This document shows positions 14,833 through 23,312 of a stretch of 64,000 nucleotides of DNA, piece after piece. How positions within the stretch are numbered: position 1 is the stretch's first letter; the number at the start of each line of letters is the position of its first letter. The notes below the pieces were generated by a model. The model made no database searches. It saw only the letters and a program-made list of their open reading frames with translations, and was not told the DNA's origin. A program made the translations under genes and the position numbers. Source of the stretch: an uncultured Oscillospiraceae bacterium (lineage in GTDB: Bacteria; Bacillota; Clostridia; Oscillospirales; Acutalibacteraceae); contig UQOE01000003.1 in the NCBI GenBank assembly GCA_900542575.1, positions 78,789 through 142,788 on the forward strand. Reading direction: 5' to 3'.

Positions 14833-17379
14833 ATGGCAGAAAAGGAACTGGTAAAATCGGGCATCCCGGAGATGGATGCGGCCATACCAATTGCCATGGG
14901 GGACAACCTCGTATGGCAGGTCTCAAATTTGGACGAGTTCCGGCTGTTCGCCGGGCCATTTATTGAGCAGGCCATCCGGGACGGGAGAAAGATCATCTAT
15001 GTGCGGTTCGCCAGCCACCCGCCGCTGGTGCATGAACGAAAAGAGGTCAAACGGGTCACGATTCCGCTGTCCAAGCGTTTTGAGAGCTTTACAGTGGATA
15101 TTCACAACCTGATTTCACGGGAGGGGCCGGATGTCTTTTACATTTTCGACTGTCTGTCGGAGCTGCAGACGGCCTGGGCGACCGACCTTATGATGGGCAA
15201 TTTCTTTCGGCTGACCTGCCCGTACCTGTACCAGATGAATACGGTGACCTATTTCCCAATCCTGCGGGGGCGCCACTCTTTTGCGGCCATGGGGAAAATC
15301 CGGGATACGACGCAGCTGTTTCTCGACGTCTACTCCAATGCGCATCTGGTCTTTGTCCGGCCACTGAAGGTCTGGAAGCGGAGTTCCGAGACCATGTTTC
15401 TGCCCCATCTCTATGACCCGGAGCGGGGGACGTTCCGGCCGGTCTTCAGCGGTGTGCTGGCCAGCCGGTTTTACTCCATCGTCAACCGGGACGTGGCCCA
15501 GAGCGCGGACTTTGATTTTGACAGCTGGGACCGGTTCTTCCACAATACACAGCTGCTGCATCAGAACGGCATCGACATCTCCGACGCCTGCTCCCGCATG
15601 TGCCATATTATGCTGACCCGGGACGAGCGGATGCGCACTCTGATAGAGGAAAATTTTACGCCGGAGGACTATTTTGAAATCCGTTCCCGCATGATCGGGA
15701 CCGGCCTCATTGGCGGCAAGGCCTGCGGCATGCTGCTGGCGCGGAAGCTCATTGAGAACAAAGAGCCCGACGTCTTTTCCCGTCTGGAGCCCCACGACTC
15801 TTTTTATGTCGGGTCCGATGTCTTCTATACCTATCTCGTGGACAACGGGCTCTGGGATCTCCGCCTGAAACAGCGCACGCCGGAGGGCTATTTTACCGTG
15901 GCGAAAGAGATGGGGGAGGCCCTTGGCCGCGGCACGTTCAATGAATCCATGCGGGAGCAGTTCCGCCATGTCCTGGATTACTATGGTCAGGACCCGTGTA
16001 TTGTCCGCTCCAGTTCCATCCTGGAGGACGGCTTCGGCAACGCCTTCGCGGGGAAATACGAGTCGGTCTTCTGCTCCAACAGCGGGACGCCGGAGGAGCG
16101 GCTCCGGGAATTTGAAAACGCCATTCGGACGGTCTATAAGAGCACGATGAGCATGGCGGCGCTGGATTACCGCAAACGCCGCGGTCTCGAAAATCGGGAT
16201 GAGCAGATGTCGCTGCTGGTCCAGCGCGTCTCCGGGTCGCGCTATGGCACCTATTTTCTGCCGAGCGCGGCTGGCGTCGGCTATTCGGTCAGCCCGTACC
16301 GGTTCCATGGAAAAGAACAGAGCGGCGGCATGCTGCGCCTGGTCATGGGCCTCGGCACCGCCGCCGTCGACCGGGAGCGGGGCTCCTATCCGCGGATCGT
16401 CTCCATGGACAACCCGACCCGGCCCACGGCTGCCACCACGGCGGAGCAGCACCAGTTCAGCCAGCAGGTCATTGACGCGGTCAACACGTCCACCGGCAGC
16501 GTGGACGGGCTGGACATCCGCTGGGCGGTGCAGAATCTGCCCGCCAGCCAGCAGAAGATGCTTCTCTCGCACGATTACGATGCCGAATCGCGCTTCCTGA
16601 ACCGGGGGCAGAGGAGAAAAGTTTATTTTGTCTCCTGCGACGGCATCGTGCAGAATCCGAAAATCATGTCGGATATGCGTAAGATTCTGGAGACGCTGCA
16701 GCGGGAGTACGACTACCCGGTTGACATTGAGTACACCATCAACCTGTCCGAACAGGAGTATGTCATTGATCTCCTGCAGTGCCGTCCGCTCCAGGTCAGC
16801 AAGAACAGCGAGCGGGTGGAGGTGCCGGAGCAGATGCCGCGGGAGAAGGTTCTGCTGGAGAGCGCACATGCCTCCATGGGTATCTCACGTCGGCGGCGGC
16901 TGGATTACCTCGTATATGTCAATCCGGTGGCCTACTACAACATGCCTTATAAGGAAAAATACGAGGTTCGCACTGCCATCCGGGAGATCAACTGGAGATT
17001 CCGCGGCCAGGGCAAGATGATGATGCTCCTGGTTCCGGGACGCATCTGCACCTCTTCCCCCGAGCTCGGCGTGCCCACGACCTTCGCCGACATCAGCGAA
17101 TTTGATATCATCGGGGAAATTGCCGAGTCCCGGGCGGGCTACCAGCCGGAGCTCTCCTACGGAAGCCACATTTTTCAGGATCTGGTGGAGTCGGAGATCC
17201 TCTACACCGCCGTCTTCGACGACGAAAAGACCCTCTGCTATCAGCCGGAGCTCCTGTCTTCGCTCCCCACCATTCCCAACGCGCTCGATCCAGTGGTCAA
17301 AACATACGACCTAACGCATGTCGACTGTACGGTGTACTACGATTTTCTCTCCGAGCACTTCCTCTGCACGTTATTCTAA
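14833..17379 (+). CDS. PEP-synthase-like ATP-grasp protein with KaiC-like N-terminal region
   Basis: An 848-residue protein. The middle (about 280-680) is a pyruvate-phosphate-dikinase/PEP-synthase ATP-binding region, recognised by IVRSSSILEDGFGNAFAGKY near residue 390 and IEYTINLSEQEYVIDLLQCR. The phosphohistidine swivel domain and the PEP/pyruvate barrel of true PPDK are absent. The first 220 residues look like a RecA/KaiC-type fold (SGIPEMDAAIPIAMGDN...IIYVRF...DVFYIFDCLSELQTAW) lacking a Walker A loop. It may be an ATP-grasp kinase or sensor. The ATG is preceded by AAAGGAAG; a GTG six bases upstream is less likely. Function unknown. Confidence 0.75.
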   Translation: MAEKELVKSGIPEMDAAIPIAMGDNLVWQVSNLDEFRLFAGPFIEQAIRDGRKIIYVRFASHPPLVHERKEVKRVTIPLSKRFESFTVDIHNLISREGPDVFYIFDCLSELQTAWATDLMMGNFFRLTCPYLYQMNTVTYFPILRGRHSFAAMGKIRDTTQLFLDVYSNAHLVFVRPLKVWKRSSETMFLPHLYDPERGTFRPVFSGVLASRFYSIVNRDVAQSADFDFDSWDRFFHNTQLLHQNGIDISDACSRMCHIMLTRDERMRTLIEENFTPEDYFEIRSRMIGTGLIGGKACGMLLARKLIENKEPDVFSRLEPHDSFYVGSDVFYTYLVDNGLWDLRLKQRTPEGYFTVAKEMGEALGRGTFNESMREQFRHVLDYYGQDPCIVRSSSILEDGFGNAFAGKYESVFCSNSGTPEERLREFENAIRTVYKSTMSMAALDYRKRRGLENRDEQMSLLVQRVSGSRYGTYFLPSAAGVGYSVSPYRFHGKEQSGGMLRLVMGLGTAAVDRERGSYPRIVSMDNPTRPTAATTAEQHQFSQQVIDAVNTSTGSVDGLDIRWAVQNLPASQQKMLLSHDYDAESRFLNRGQRRKVYFVSCDGIVQNPKIMSDMRKILETLQREYDYPVDIEYTINLSEQEYVIDLLQCRPLQVSKNSERVEVPEQMPREKVLLESAHASMGISRRRRLDYLVYVNPVAYYNMPYKEKYEVRTAIREINWRFRGQGKMMMLLVPGRICTSSPELGVPTTFADISEFDIIGEIAESRAGYQPELSYGSHIFQDLVESEILYTAVFDDEKTLCYQPELLSSLPTIPNALDPVVKTYDLTHVDCTVYYDFLSEHFLCTLF

Positions 17380-17406
17380 TTGGTGGGATGTCCGGTCGAA
17401 TGACCC

Positions 17407-17435
17407 TTGTGGAACCCCTTCCCGTCTGCTATCTT
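17407..17435 (+). promoter_or_regulatory. Putative promoter of the YhhN-like gene
   Basis: TTGTGG, 17 bases, TATCTT, shortly before a strong AGGAGG ribosome site. Confidence 0.45.
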
Positions 17436-17457
17436 GAACATAAAGGAGGAAAACGAA

Positions 17458-18108
17458 GTGACTGCATTTCTTATTATCTATGGACTGCTGCTGCTCAGCT
17501 ATCTGTTTGTAGAGCGGGGGCATAACCGAAAGCTCCGCATTGCCAACAAGACCGTGATGGCGGCAGGCTTTCTGATTTACGGCTATTTCGCCATCCTCAC
17601 CCAGGATGTCGTCGGGTGGCACGGGGTACTGTTTCTTGTCTCACTGACCCTGGCCTTCCTTGGAGACATCCTGCTGCTGTTCACTTTCACCGGCGGCGGT
17701 ACGGCCTTCGGTTTTGCCAATCTCGGGTTCCTGTTCTATGAGGGAGTCTACCTCCTGAACGGCGGCGTGCTCTGGCGCTGGAGCTGGGCATTTCTCATCG
17801 GGCTCATTCCGTACGCAGTTCTGCTGTATGCGCTGCGCCGGGCAGATATCGGCAAAATGTTGGTGCCGGTGGCATCCTATATGCTTGCCATTACACTCCA
17901 CGGAACCATGGGCGTCCTGCTTATGATTTTTGCGGGCGGCGGCTCTCCATTATTTATCCTTGGTCTGGGCTCGCTGCTGTTTGAAATTTCCGACTACTTC
18001 CTGATGGTCCACAAGTTTATCGACAAAAAGCATCTGTGGATCCTCAACGCCAACAGCCTCTCCTACTTTGTCGGCATGCTCCTTATTGTCCTTTCCCGGA
18101 CAATGTAA
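17458..18108 (+). CDS. YhhN/TMEM86-like integral membrane protein (putative lysoplasmalogenase)
   Basis: A 216-residue protein with about eight membrane segments. The family pattern is visible in the LAFLGDILLLF motif after the third segment and LGSLLFEISDYFLMVHKF near the C-terminus, which carries the conserved acidic residues of YhhN/TMEM86 proteins. TMEM86B hydrolyses the vinyl-ether bond of lysoplasmalogens; many anaerobes contain plasmalogens, so this activity fits, but it is not proven for bacterial members. The GTG start has AGGAGG nine bases upstream. Confidence 0.7.
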   Translation: MTAFLIIYGLLLLSYLFVERGHNRKLRIANKTVMAAGFLIYGYFAILTQDVVGWHGVLFLVSLTLAFLGDILLLFTFTGGGTAFGFANLGFLFYEGVYLLNGGVLWRWSWAFLIGLIPYAVLLYALRRADIGKMLVPVASYMLAITLHGTMGVLLMIFAGGGSPLFILGLGSLLFEISDYFLMVHKFIDKKHLWILNANSLSYFVGMLLIVLSRTM

Positions 18109-18137
18109 TATTCATCAACCCTATTCTATGTGAAACG

Positions 18138-18176
18138 GGACCGCTTCAGACGATTGTTCTGCGGCGGTCCTGTTTC
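18138..18176 (+). terminator. Terminator of the YhhN-like gene
   Basis: Stem GGACCGC/GCGGTCC with an inner CAGA/TCTG pairing, then TGTTTCC. Confidence 0.6.
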
Positions 18177-18232
18177 CTGCTGTGCAGAAAAATGTTCAGC
18201 TTTTGTGAGGTTTCGATAAACCTGAAATGCAG

Positions 18233-18266
18233 AAGGGCGCATTGCAGGATTCTGCAATGCGCCCTT
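18233..18266. repeat. Perfect 15-bp stem-loop between convergent genes
   Basis: AAGGGCGCATTGCAG and its exact complement separated by GATT. Neither side carries a good U-tract, so it is either a weak bidirectional terminator or a palindromic repeat. It is related to hairpins at 3622 and 10814. Confidence 0.6.
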
Positions 18267-18282
18267 CGAAAGATGGAGGGAT

Positions 18283-19596
18283 TTATTTGCCCAGTTTGCT
18301 CTTTGCCTTGAGAACAATCTGGTATTTCTTCGGAATCATGTCCCAGGCGTCGTCGCAGGACTTGTCGAGGATTTCGATGACCTCTTTGGCGGTATCGAGA
18401 TCCATGAGCAGGTTCGGCTTGAACTGGAGCACCGACTTGTCGAAGTCGGCGGCGACACACCAGACGCCGTTTTTAATCATGGCGAACATCAGCGGGTAGG
18501 CGCCTTTGGAGAAGCAGGTCTCGAGGCCCATGATGACGCCGACCTGGCGGATGCCGGTGAAGAAGTACGGGTGCTTCGCCTGAACTTTCGGCAGCTCTTC
18601 GGCGAAGAAGTCGGTCAGCATGTCGACGTTCTTCTTTGTCTCCGGCCGCTGCAGGATTTCCAGCACTTTGAGGGCGGTAATACAGCCGACCTCGCAGCCG
18701 TTGAAGGAGGTGGTGTGGGCGAAGCCGTCGTCTTTCATCCAGGCGGCTGCAGCGTCGTCCATAATGACCGCTGCCATCGGATAGTAGCCGCCGGACAGGC
18801 CCTTGGCGGTGACGATCATGTCGGGCTTGGCGCCGAACTGCTGAACGCACCACATTTTACCGCTGCGCATCAGGCCGCACTGGACTTCGTCGGCAATGTA
18901 GAGCGCGCCGTATTTGTGGCACAGCTCCTCGACGCCTTTGTGATACCCCTCATCCGGAATCGGGAATCCGGCCGTGGCGGGGAGGGTCTCCAGAACTACG
19001 GCAGCGGTGTCGCCCTTCTTCAGGACTTTCTTCAGAGCCTTCAGATCGTTGTAGGGGATATGGGTGTAATATTTTTCGTCCGGGGTCATGTTGAAGTAGG
19101 CTCCCAGCTTCGGGTTGCCCGCCTGCATCGATGCACCGGTGGCACCGTGAAATGCATTCTTGACGCTGACGACACGTTTGCGCTTCGTGGCAAACCGTGC
19201 AAACTTGATGGCCGCATCTATGGATTCCGACCCCGTGTTCAGCGGGACGACGTATCTCATGTTGTCCGGTGAGACCTTCAGCAGCTCCTCGCAGAACGCG
19301 TTCTTATAAGGAGAAGGGAAATAGTGGTTGCCGGCGTCGACTTTGTCCACTGCGTCCTTCAGTGCCTGGGCGACCTCCGGGTTCTTATGGCCGAGGTTGA
19401 ACACGCCGCCGTTGCTGTGCATGTTGATATAGGTGTAGCCGTCCAGATCCTTGAACCGGCTTCCGCTGCGCTCGCCCATGACAATGTGGGCACCGTAGTG
19501 CTCAAAGAACTCAATTCGATTTGGGTTCCAGACTTCGTGGGCCTTCTCAAACACTTCTTTTGTCTCCGGGGACATCGGTCGATCCAGCAGTGGCAT
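18283..19596 (-). CDS. Class III PLP-dependent aminotransferase
   Basis: A 437-residue fold-type I aminotransferase of the acetylornithine/4-aminobutyrate family. Seen are NGGVFNLGHKNPEV, the PLP-phosphate region LNTGSESIDAAIKFAR, FHGATGAS, ADEVQCGLMRSG with the PLP-ring Asp, and TAKGLSGGYYPMAAV with the Schiff-base lysine. The class III family transfers omega- or alpha-amino groups; the donor cannot be told. GGAAGAGGG precedes the ATG. It has its own promoter and is separated from the nitrogenase-like operon by a terminator and a repeat array, so it need not belong to that pathway. Confidence 0.88.
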   Translation of the reverse strand: MPLLDRPMSPETKEVFEKAHEVWNPNRIEFFEHYGAHIVMGERSGSRFKDLDGYTYINMHSNGGVFNLGHKNPEVAQALKDAVDKVDAGNHYFPSPYKNAFCEELLKVSPDNMRYVVPLNTGSESIDAAIKFARFATKRKRVVSVKNAFHGATGASMQAGNPKLGAYFNMTPDEKYYTHIPYNDLKALKKVLKKGDTAAVVLETLPATAGFPIPDEGYHKGVEELCHKYGALYIADEVQCGLMRSGKMWCVQQFGAKPDMIVTAKGLSGGYYPMAAVIMDDAAAAWMKDDGFAHTTSFNGCEVGCITALKVLEILQRPETKKNVDMLTDFFAEELPKVQAKHPYFFTGIRQVGVIMGLETCFSKGAYPLMFAMIKNGVWCVAADFDKSVLQFKPNLLMDLDTAKEVIEILDKSCDDAWDMIPKKYQIVLKAKSKLGK

Positions 19597-19680
19597 AAAT
19601 AAATCCCTCTTCCTTTCAAAATAAATAAGGCACTTCCGCAGGGAGACCCCTTAGAAGCACCTTTGCATGTAACTGATTCT

Positions 19681-19709
19681 ATTTTAGGCGCATGTGTCCG
19701 ATGTTTCAA
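19681..19709 (-). promoter_or_regulatory. Promoter of the aminotransferase gene
   Basis: Minus-strand TTGAAA, 17 bases, TAAAAT, about 85 bases before the start codon. The leader can form a GGTGCTTC/GAAGTGCC hairpin. Confidence 0.6.
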
Positions 19710-19768
19710 TACATGGGTTCCGAAACCTACAGTTTGGACAGGGGATGCGGACAAGCTCATTGTTGAAA

Positions 19769-19922
19769 AGGGAAAAATGTTATATATCAATCTTCCCTAC
19801 AAAATTTTTAGGGATAATTTCAAAACCGGCCATTTTCCCTGGGAAATCGTAGGGAGAAACAGCATATATAAATTTTCCCTAAAAAATATCCAGGGAAAAT
19901 TTCAAAACGGCCCGGTTTCCCT
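19769..19922. repeat. Four-unit array of inverted-repeat-bounded elements, 41-bp period
   Basis: AGGGA occurs at 19769, 19810, 19851 and 19892, exactly 41 bases apart. Each opens a 30-31-base unit closed by TTCCCT (ends at 19798, 19840, 19880, 19922), with 10-11-base spacers. Units 1 and 3 share an ATATAT centre; units 2 and 4 share AATTTCAAAAC then a GC-rich stretch. It is AT-rich and non-coding, lying between the terminator of the nitrogenase-like operon and the aminotransferase promoter. Could be an operator array or a structured RNA. Confidence 0.75.
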
Positions 19923-19960
19923 AAATCAAGCGGCTGGGCCGCCAAATGGGCAGCTCAGAC

Positions 19961-19995
19961 AGAAAAAACTCCCCGGAACCAGTTCCAGGGAGTTT
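19961..19995 (-). terminator. Terminator of the nitrogenase-like/hyp operon
   Basis: Minus-strand stem AAACTCCCTGGAAC paired with GTTCCGGGGAGTTT (one mismatch), then TTTTCTG, 13 bases after the last stop codon. Confidence 0.85.
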
Positions 19996-20008
19996 CGCAT
20001 GTTAGCAG

Positions 20009-21172
20009 TTATTCTTGTTTCAGCCATTGATCAAACTCCGGCGAGACAAACACCGGGATCTCCGCCCGGAACTGCCGCCCGGAGCAGGCCTCCTGTGGAA
20101 AATCGGTGAAAGGCACGGTGGGAGGTGCCACGCGCCGGTAAATGGGGTCTGCAATGATGCGGTCGGCCTCATTGGTCAGGCGGCGGATATCGTCCTCCTC
20201 GTCGGAGCGGCAGTCGCTGTCCCGCAGCAGACCGATGTCATCCTCCAGCGGGCAGATGACCTGCACCTCCCCGCAGCCGCAGTCCTGCTCCAGGCAGGCC
20301 CGCAGAGAGCTGCAGAACACCGGCTCGCCGATGAGCAGGGTCCGGCGCCGGTCGGCGCCAGTCGAAGGGTCGGATGAGAGAATCTGGTTTTCCCCCGAAT
20401 CCGCAGCTTCCCGGATGGCGTCGGCGACCGCTCGCTCTCCATAGGGCCCAATTGGAATGCCGATGACATACGGCGTGCCGTATTTCTGCCGGAGTACTTT
20501 CGCGGCATCCAGCGCCACGGAGGAGACGACCAGATTGACATCGGCCTGGCCGGCGGTCTCCAGCTGCTCCAGGGAGTCGCCCATGGACCAGCAGGACTGT
20601 TCCGTAAAGCCGTTTCGCTGCAGGAAGGCGTGGAGCCCTTCGACGTTGCCCACCACCGAGAAATCCAGCGGGGTGACGCCGAGGAGATTCACAGAAATGC
20701 CCGTATGGGGCTTCCGCTCAATCGAGTTCGGGCAGAAGAAGTCTGCAATTTTTTCAAACGCCTGCCGTGCTCCATTCTGATACGTGTACATCCCGCTGGT
20801 CTGGAACGCAAAGGTCGGAATGCCGGTGCGCTGTTCAATGAGCCGTGCGACGCCCTTAAAGTCGGTGCCGCAGACCAGCGCAATCGGGGAGCCGAAGATG
20901 GCGATGAATTTCGGGTGCTTTTCGTCCGCCACCTCGGCCACGTCGTCGATAAACTTCTGGTCGTTGCCGAGTACCATGTCGTACTCTTCCAGAGCCGAGA
21001 TGAAGATGAGGCTGTCCATGTCGTACCAGCGGGGCTCGTCGTGGGTGGCGTAGGTGGAGTTGCAGCCGGAGGCGTCGTGCATGACGATCAGGCCGCCGAG
21101 CTCGTAGAGGGCGGAGCAGACGCCGCCGAGGTCGGCGCAGTAATTGGCCAGAACGCGCTGTACCTGTTTCAT
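20009..21172 (-). CDS. Nitrogenase component 1-like protein, set 2 second subunit
   Basis: A 387-residue member of the NifD/K/E/N-ChlN/B-CfbD (oxidored_nitro) superfamily and last gene of the operon. The N-terminal ELGGLIVMHDASGCNST with DEPRW is shared with the set 1 partner and carries Cys37; Cys12, Cys19 and Cys101 are further candidate Fe-S ligands. IAIFGSPIALVCGTDFKGVA matches the superfamily segment near the inter-subunit cluster. The start ATG overlaps the upstream subunit stop (ATGA). It is expected to pair with the adjacent subunit and receive electrons from the NifH-like protein. Not NifK itself; substrate unknown. Confidence 0.82.
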   Translation of the reverse strand: MKQVQRVLANYCADLGGVCSALYELGGLIVMHDASGCNSTYATHDEPRWYDMDSLIFISALEEYDMVLGNDQKFIDDVAEVADEKHPKFIAIFGSPIALVCGTDFKGVARLIEQRTGIPTFAFQTSGMYTYQNGARQAFEKIADFFCPNSIERKPHTGISVNLLGVTPLDFSVVGNVEGLHAFLQRNGFTEQSCWSMGDSLEQLETAGQADVNLVVSSVALDAAKVLRQKYGTPYVIGIPIGPYGERAVADAIREAADSGENQILSSDPSTGADRRRTLLIGEPVFCSSLRACLEQDCGCGEVQVICPLEDDIGLLRDSDCRSDEEDDIRRLTNEADRIIADPIYRRVAPPTVPFTDFPQEACSGRQFRAEIPVFVSPEFDQWLKQE

Positions 21173-22542
21173 CCGTGACACCCCCAGGCTTTGACTTGAA
21201 TGATCTCTCTGGTCTCTTTCTCCTCGCAGACCGCCTCGTCCATGAGCTCGCACAGCCGGACGATGCCGGCATATCCGTGAAGGCCGCGGTTGTAGATCAG
21301 GTTTACGAAATGTTTGGTTCCGGTGAAGTAGGCGGCCTTCTGGCCGATGGCGAGCAGCTGTCCGTCGAGCCGTTCCGCCTCATCCCGCGGGTTGGTGCGG
21401 CCGCGGAAGTTGACGATGGAGCGGATCTTCAGATCCGGATGGTGCGCCCGGAGCCAGTCACGGGCAGCCGTCTCCTCGCCGCTGATGGCGTCCAGGTAGA
21501 CGGCGGTGACGCGGAAGCCATGGGAGAGCAGGAGCCGGGCGAGCTCCAGCGGGCGAGGCGTGCCGGCGGCGTCGATCTGAATCTCGATCTCTCCGATGGA
21601 ATCCCGCAGATCGGCCAGAGCTTTTTCAGCCTTCTGCCGCTCTGCAGCGAAGTCGGGACATGGCAGCCCGGCAGCTTCTGCTGCATCTCGAATTCCATGC
21701 TCGATGGAACCGTAGTCCCATGCATATGGTGCATATACAACGTTTGCTCCCGTGCGGCCGGCGAGCGTCTTTGCGGCAATGCCTCCGAGGGGATGCGTGT
21801 AAATGTCCAGGACGGCCTCGCCCATCTCCTGGTACTGCTCATAGGTCGTCAGATTCGGGAGCTCCCGGATCGTCCAGCCGTTTGCCTCGAACATCTGCAG
21901 AAGTTCGGATTTCGGCCAGAGCGAAAAGTAGTTGCCGATGATATTAACGGCCTTCGGATTCCGGGGGCGAGGACGGATGGCGTCGTAGAGCTGCCGGTTG
22001 ACGGCCTCCTCGTAGAAGATCTTCGATTTGCGCATGGTGCAGTCCATATAGCACTCAATGAAGTCGACCGTCGGGAACCGCTCCCGCAGGGTTTTATACA
22101 CGTATTTGGTATCGGTATAAATCATCTTGTGAATGCAGGAGCAGAATAGCAGCACCGCAGTGGGCAGGCTGTCCCTGTGCTCCAGAATGTCGGTGACGCC
22201 GTCAATAATCAGCTGATCCATCCTGCCGTCGTAGAGGTTGCCCTCCTTGACGGTGATCATGGCAAAGCGGTCCATGCCGTCGAACTCGGCGGCGGACAGG
22301 ACAACGCCGCGCAGGCATCCGTCCGGGCAGACGAAAATCTCCATGCTGCCGGGGACGAGCATGGGTGTGTGGGCGATGGTCCAGGTGCCCCTGGCCGGGG
22401 GCGTGTACTCGACGCCGGCGCGGAAGGGGGCATCGGAGGTCAGGTCGCCGATGCGGACCTCGGATTTGCCGCGGTCCTGTGCGAGGCTCAGGGGCTTGAC
22501 CCGGGCCGATGAGACGGTGTCGTGAATATTGATGAGACTCAT
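21169..22542 (-). CDS. Nitrogenase component 1-like protein, set 2 first subunit
   Basis: A 457-residue superfamily member related to NifD/NifE. The N-terminal half contains [10 protein letters not shown] (Cys72, Cys76) at the position of the HGPxGC cluster-ligand motif of nitrogenases and [14 protein letters not shown] (Cys134, Cys136) at the third Cys-ligand segment. The first canonical Cys motif appears replaced by TIAHTP. Rossmann-like repeats follow. ATG overlaps the NifH-like stop. Ligands for the nitrogenase FeMo cofactor could not be aligned by eye, so it may be a reductase or a scaffold. Confidence 0.82.
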   Translation of the reverse strand: MSLINIHDTVSSARVKPLSLAQDRGKSEVRIGDLTSDAPFRAGVEYTPPARGTWTIAHTPMLVPGSMEIFVCPDGCLRGVVLSAAEFDGMDRFAMITVKEGNLYDGRMDQLIIDGVTDILEHRDSLPTAVLLFCSCIHKMIYTDTKYVYKTLRERFPTVDFIECYMDCTMRKSKIFYEEAVNRQLYDAIRPRPRNPKAVNIIGNYFSLWPKSELLQMFEANGWTIRELPNLTTYEQYQEMGEAVLDIYTHPLGGIAAKTLAGRTGANVVYAPYAWDYGSIEHGIRDAAEAAGLPCPDFAAERQKAEKALADLRDSIGEIEIQIDAAGTPRPLELARLLLSHGFRVTAVYLDAISGEETAARDWLRAHHPDLKIRSIVNFRGRTNPRDEAERLDGQLLAIGQKAAYFTGTKHFVNLIYNRGLHGYAGIVRLCELMDEAVCEEKETREIIQVKAWGCHG

Positions 22543-23294
22543 ATGCCGGTCTCCTTTATGACGGCGTCCGCGAGACGCCGGTACATGTCGGCGGCGCCGG
22601 AGTCCGGGAAGGCCTCCAGCACGGTCTTGTGCAGCTCGTCGGCGTCCTGGACCGTGTCGGAGAACTGCAGTTCCCTGACTATTTTGGTATGGGCGTCCTC
22701 GCAGAGCTGTGCAATTTTTTCGTCCTCGTTTTTGACATTCCGGTGATTGACGATGATGCCCCCCATCTTTGCATAGCCGCGCCGCTCGAATGTCTCGACG
22801 GCCACCGCAATGTTCATGGAGGCATGGATGGCCATGGCCTCGCCGGAGGTCAGGATAAACACTTTGTCGGCATAGCCTTCCCGCAGGGGCATGGAGAAGC
22901 CGCCGCAGACCACGTCGCCCAGGACGTCGTAGAAGACAAAGTCGGGCTTGTAGATGTCATAGGCTTTCCGGTCGTCCAGCGCCTCCATGGCAATGACGAT
23001 GCCGCGACCCGCACATCCAAGTCCCGGGGTGGGGCCGCCGGCCTCGACGCAGAGCACGCCATTGTAGCCGGGGGTGACCATCTCTTCCAGTCGGACGTCC
23101 TTGTTCCGTGCGCGGATGAGGTCCAGAACGGTGGCCTTCTCGGTATCTCCGTGGAGATTGATGGTCGAGTCCGCCTTAGGATCGCAGCCGATCTGCATGA
23201 CGGTATAGCCCTTCTCCGCCAGCGCGGCGGAAAGATTGGAGACGGTGGTGGACTTGCCGATGCCGCCTTTGCCGTAAAACGCAATTTTTTTCAT
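22539..23294 (-). CDS. NifH/ChlL/CfbC-like iron protein, set 2
   Basis: A 251-residue MgATP-dependent reductase of the NifH superfamily. It has the deviant Walker [10 protein letters not shown], switch I DPKADST, and both [4Fe-4S] ligands at the homodimer interface: Cys94 in [10 protein letters not shown] and Cys130 in [10 protein letters not shown]. Such proteins pass single low-potential electrons to a component 1 partner, here the two genes that follow with an ATGA overlap. GGAGG lies in the 18-base gap after hypE. It is clearly distinct in sequence from the second copy at 30223. Confidence 0.93.
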   Translation of the reverse strand: MKKIAFYGKGGIGKSTTVSNLSAALAEKGYTVMQIGCDPKADSTINLHGDTEKATVLDLIRARNKDVRLEEMVTPGYNGVLCVEAGGPTPGLGCAGRGIVIAMEALDDRKAYDIYKPDFVFYDVLGDVVCGGFSMPLREGYADKVFILTSGEAMAIHASMNIAVAVETFERRGYAKMGGIIVNHRNVKNEDEKIAQLCEDAHTKIVRELQFSDTVQDADELHKTVLEAFPDSGAADMYRRLADAVIKETGI

Positions 23295-23312
23295 CTCAGT
23301 CGGTCCTCCGCT

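Noticed and set aside
19769..19922. 41-bp periodic array read as a small CRISPR
   Set aside because: Units are not identical, 'spacers' are only 10-11 bases, units alternate between two types and no cas gene is present.
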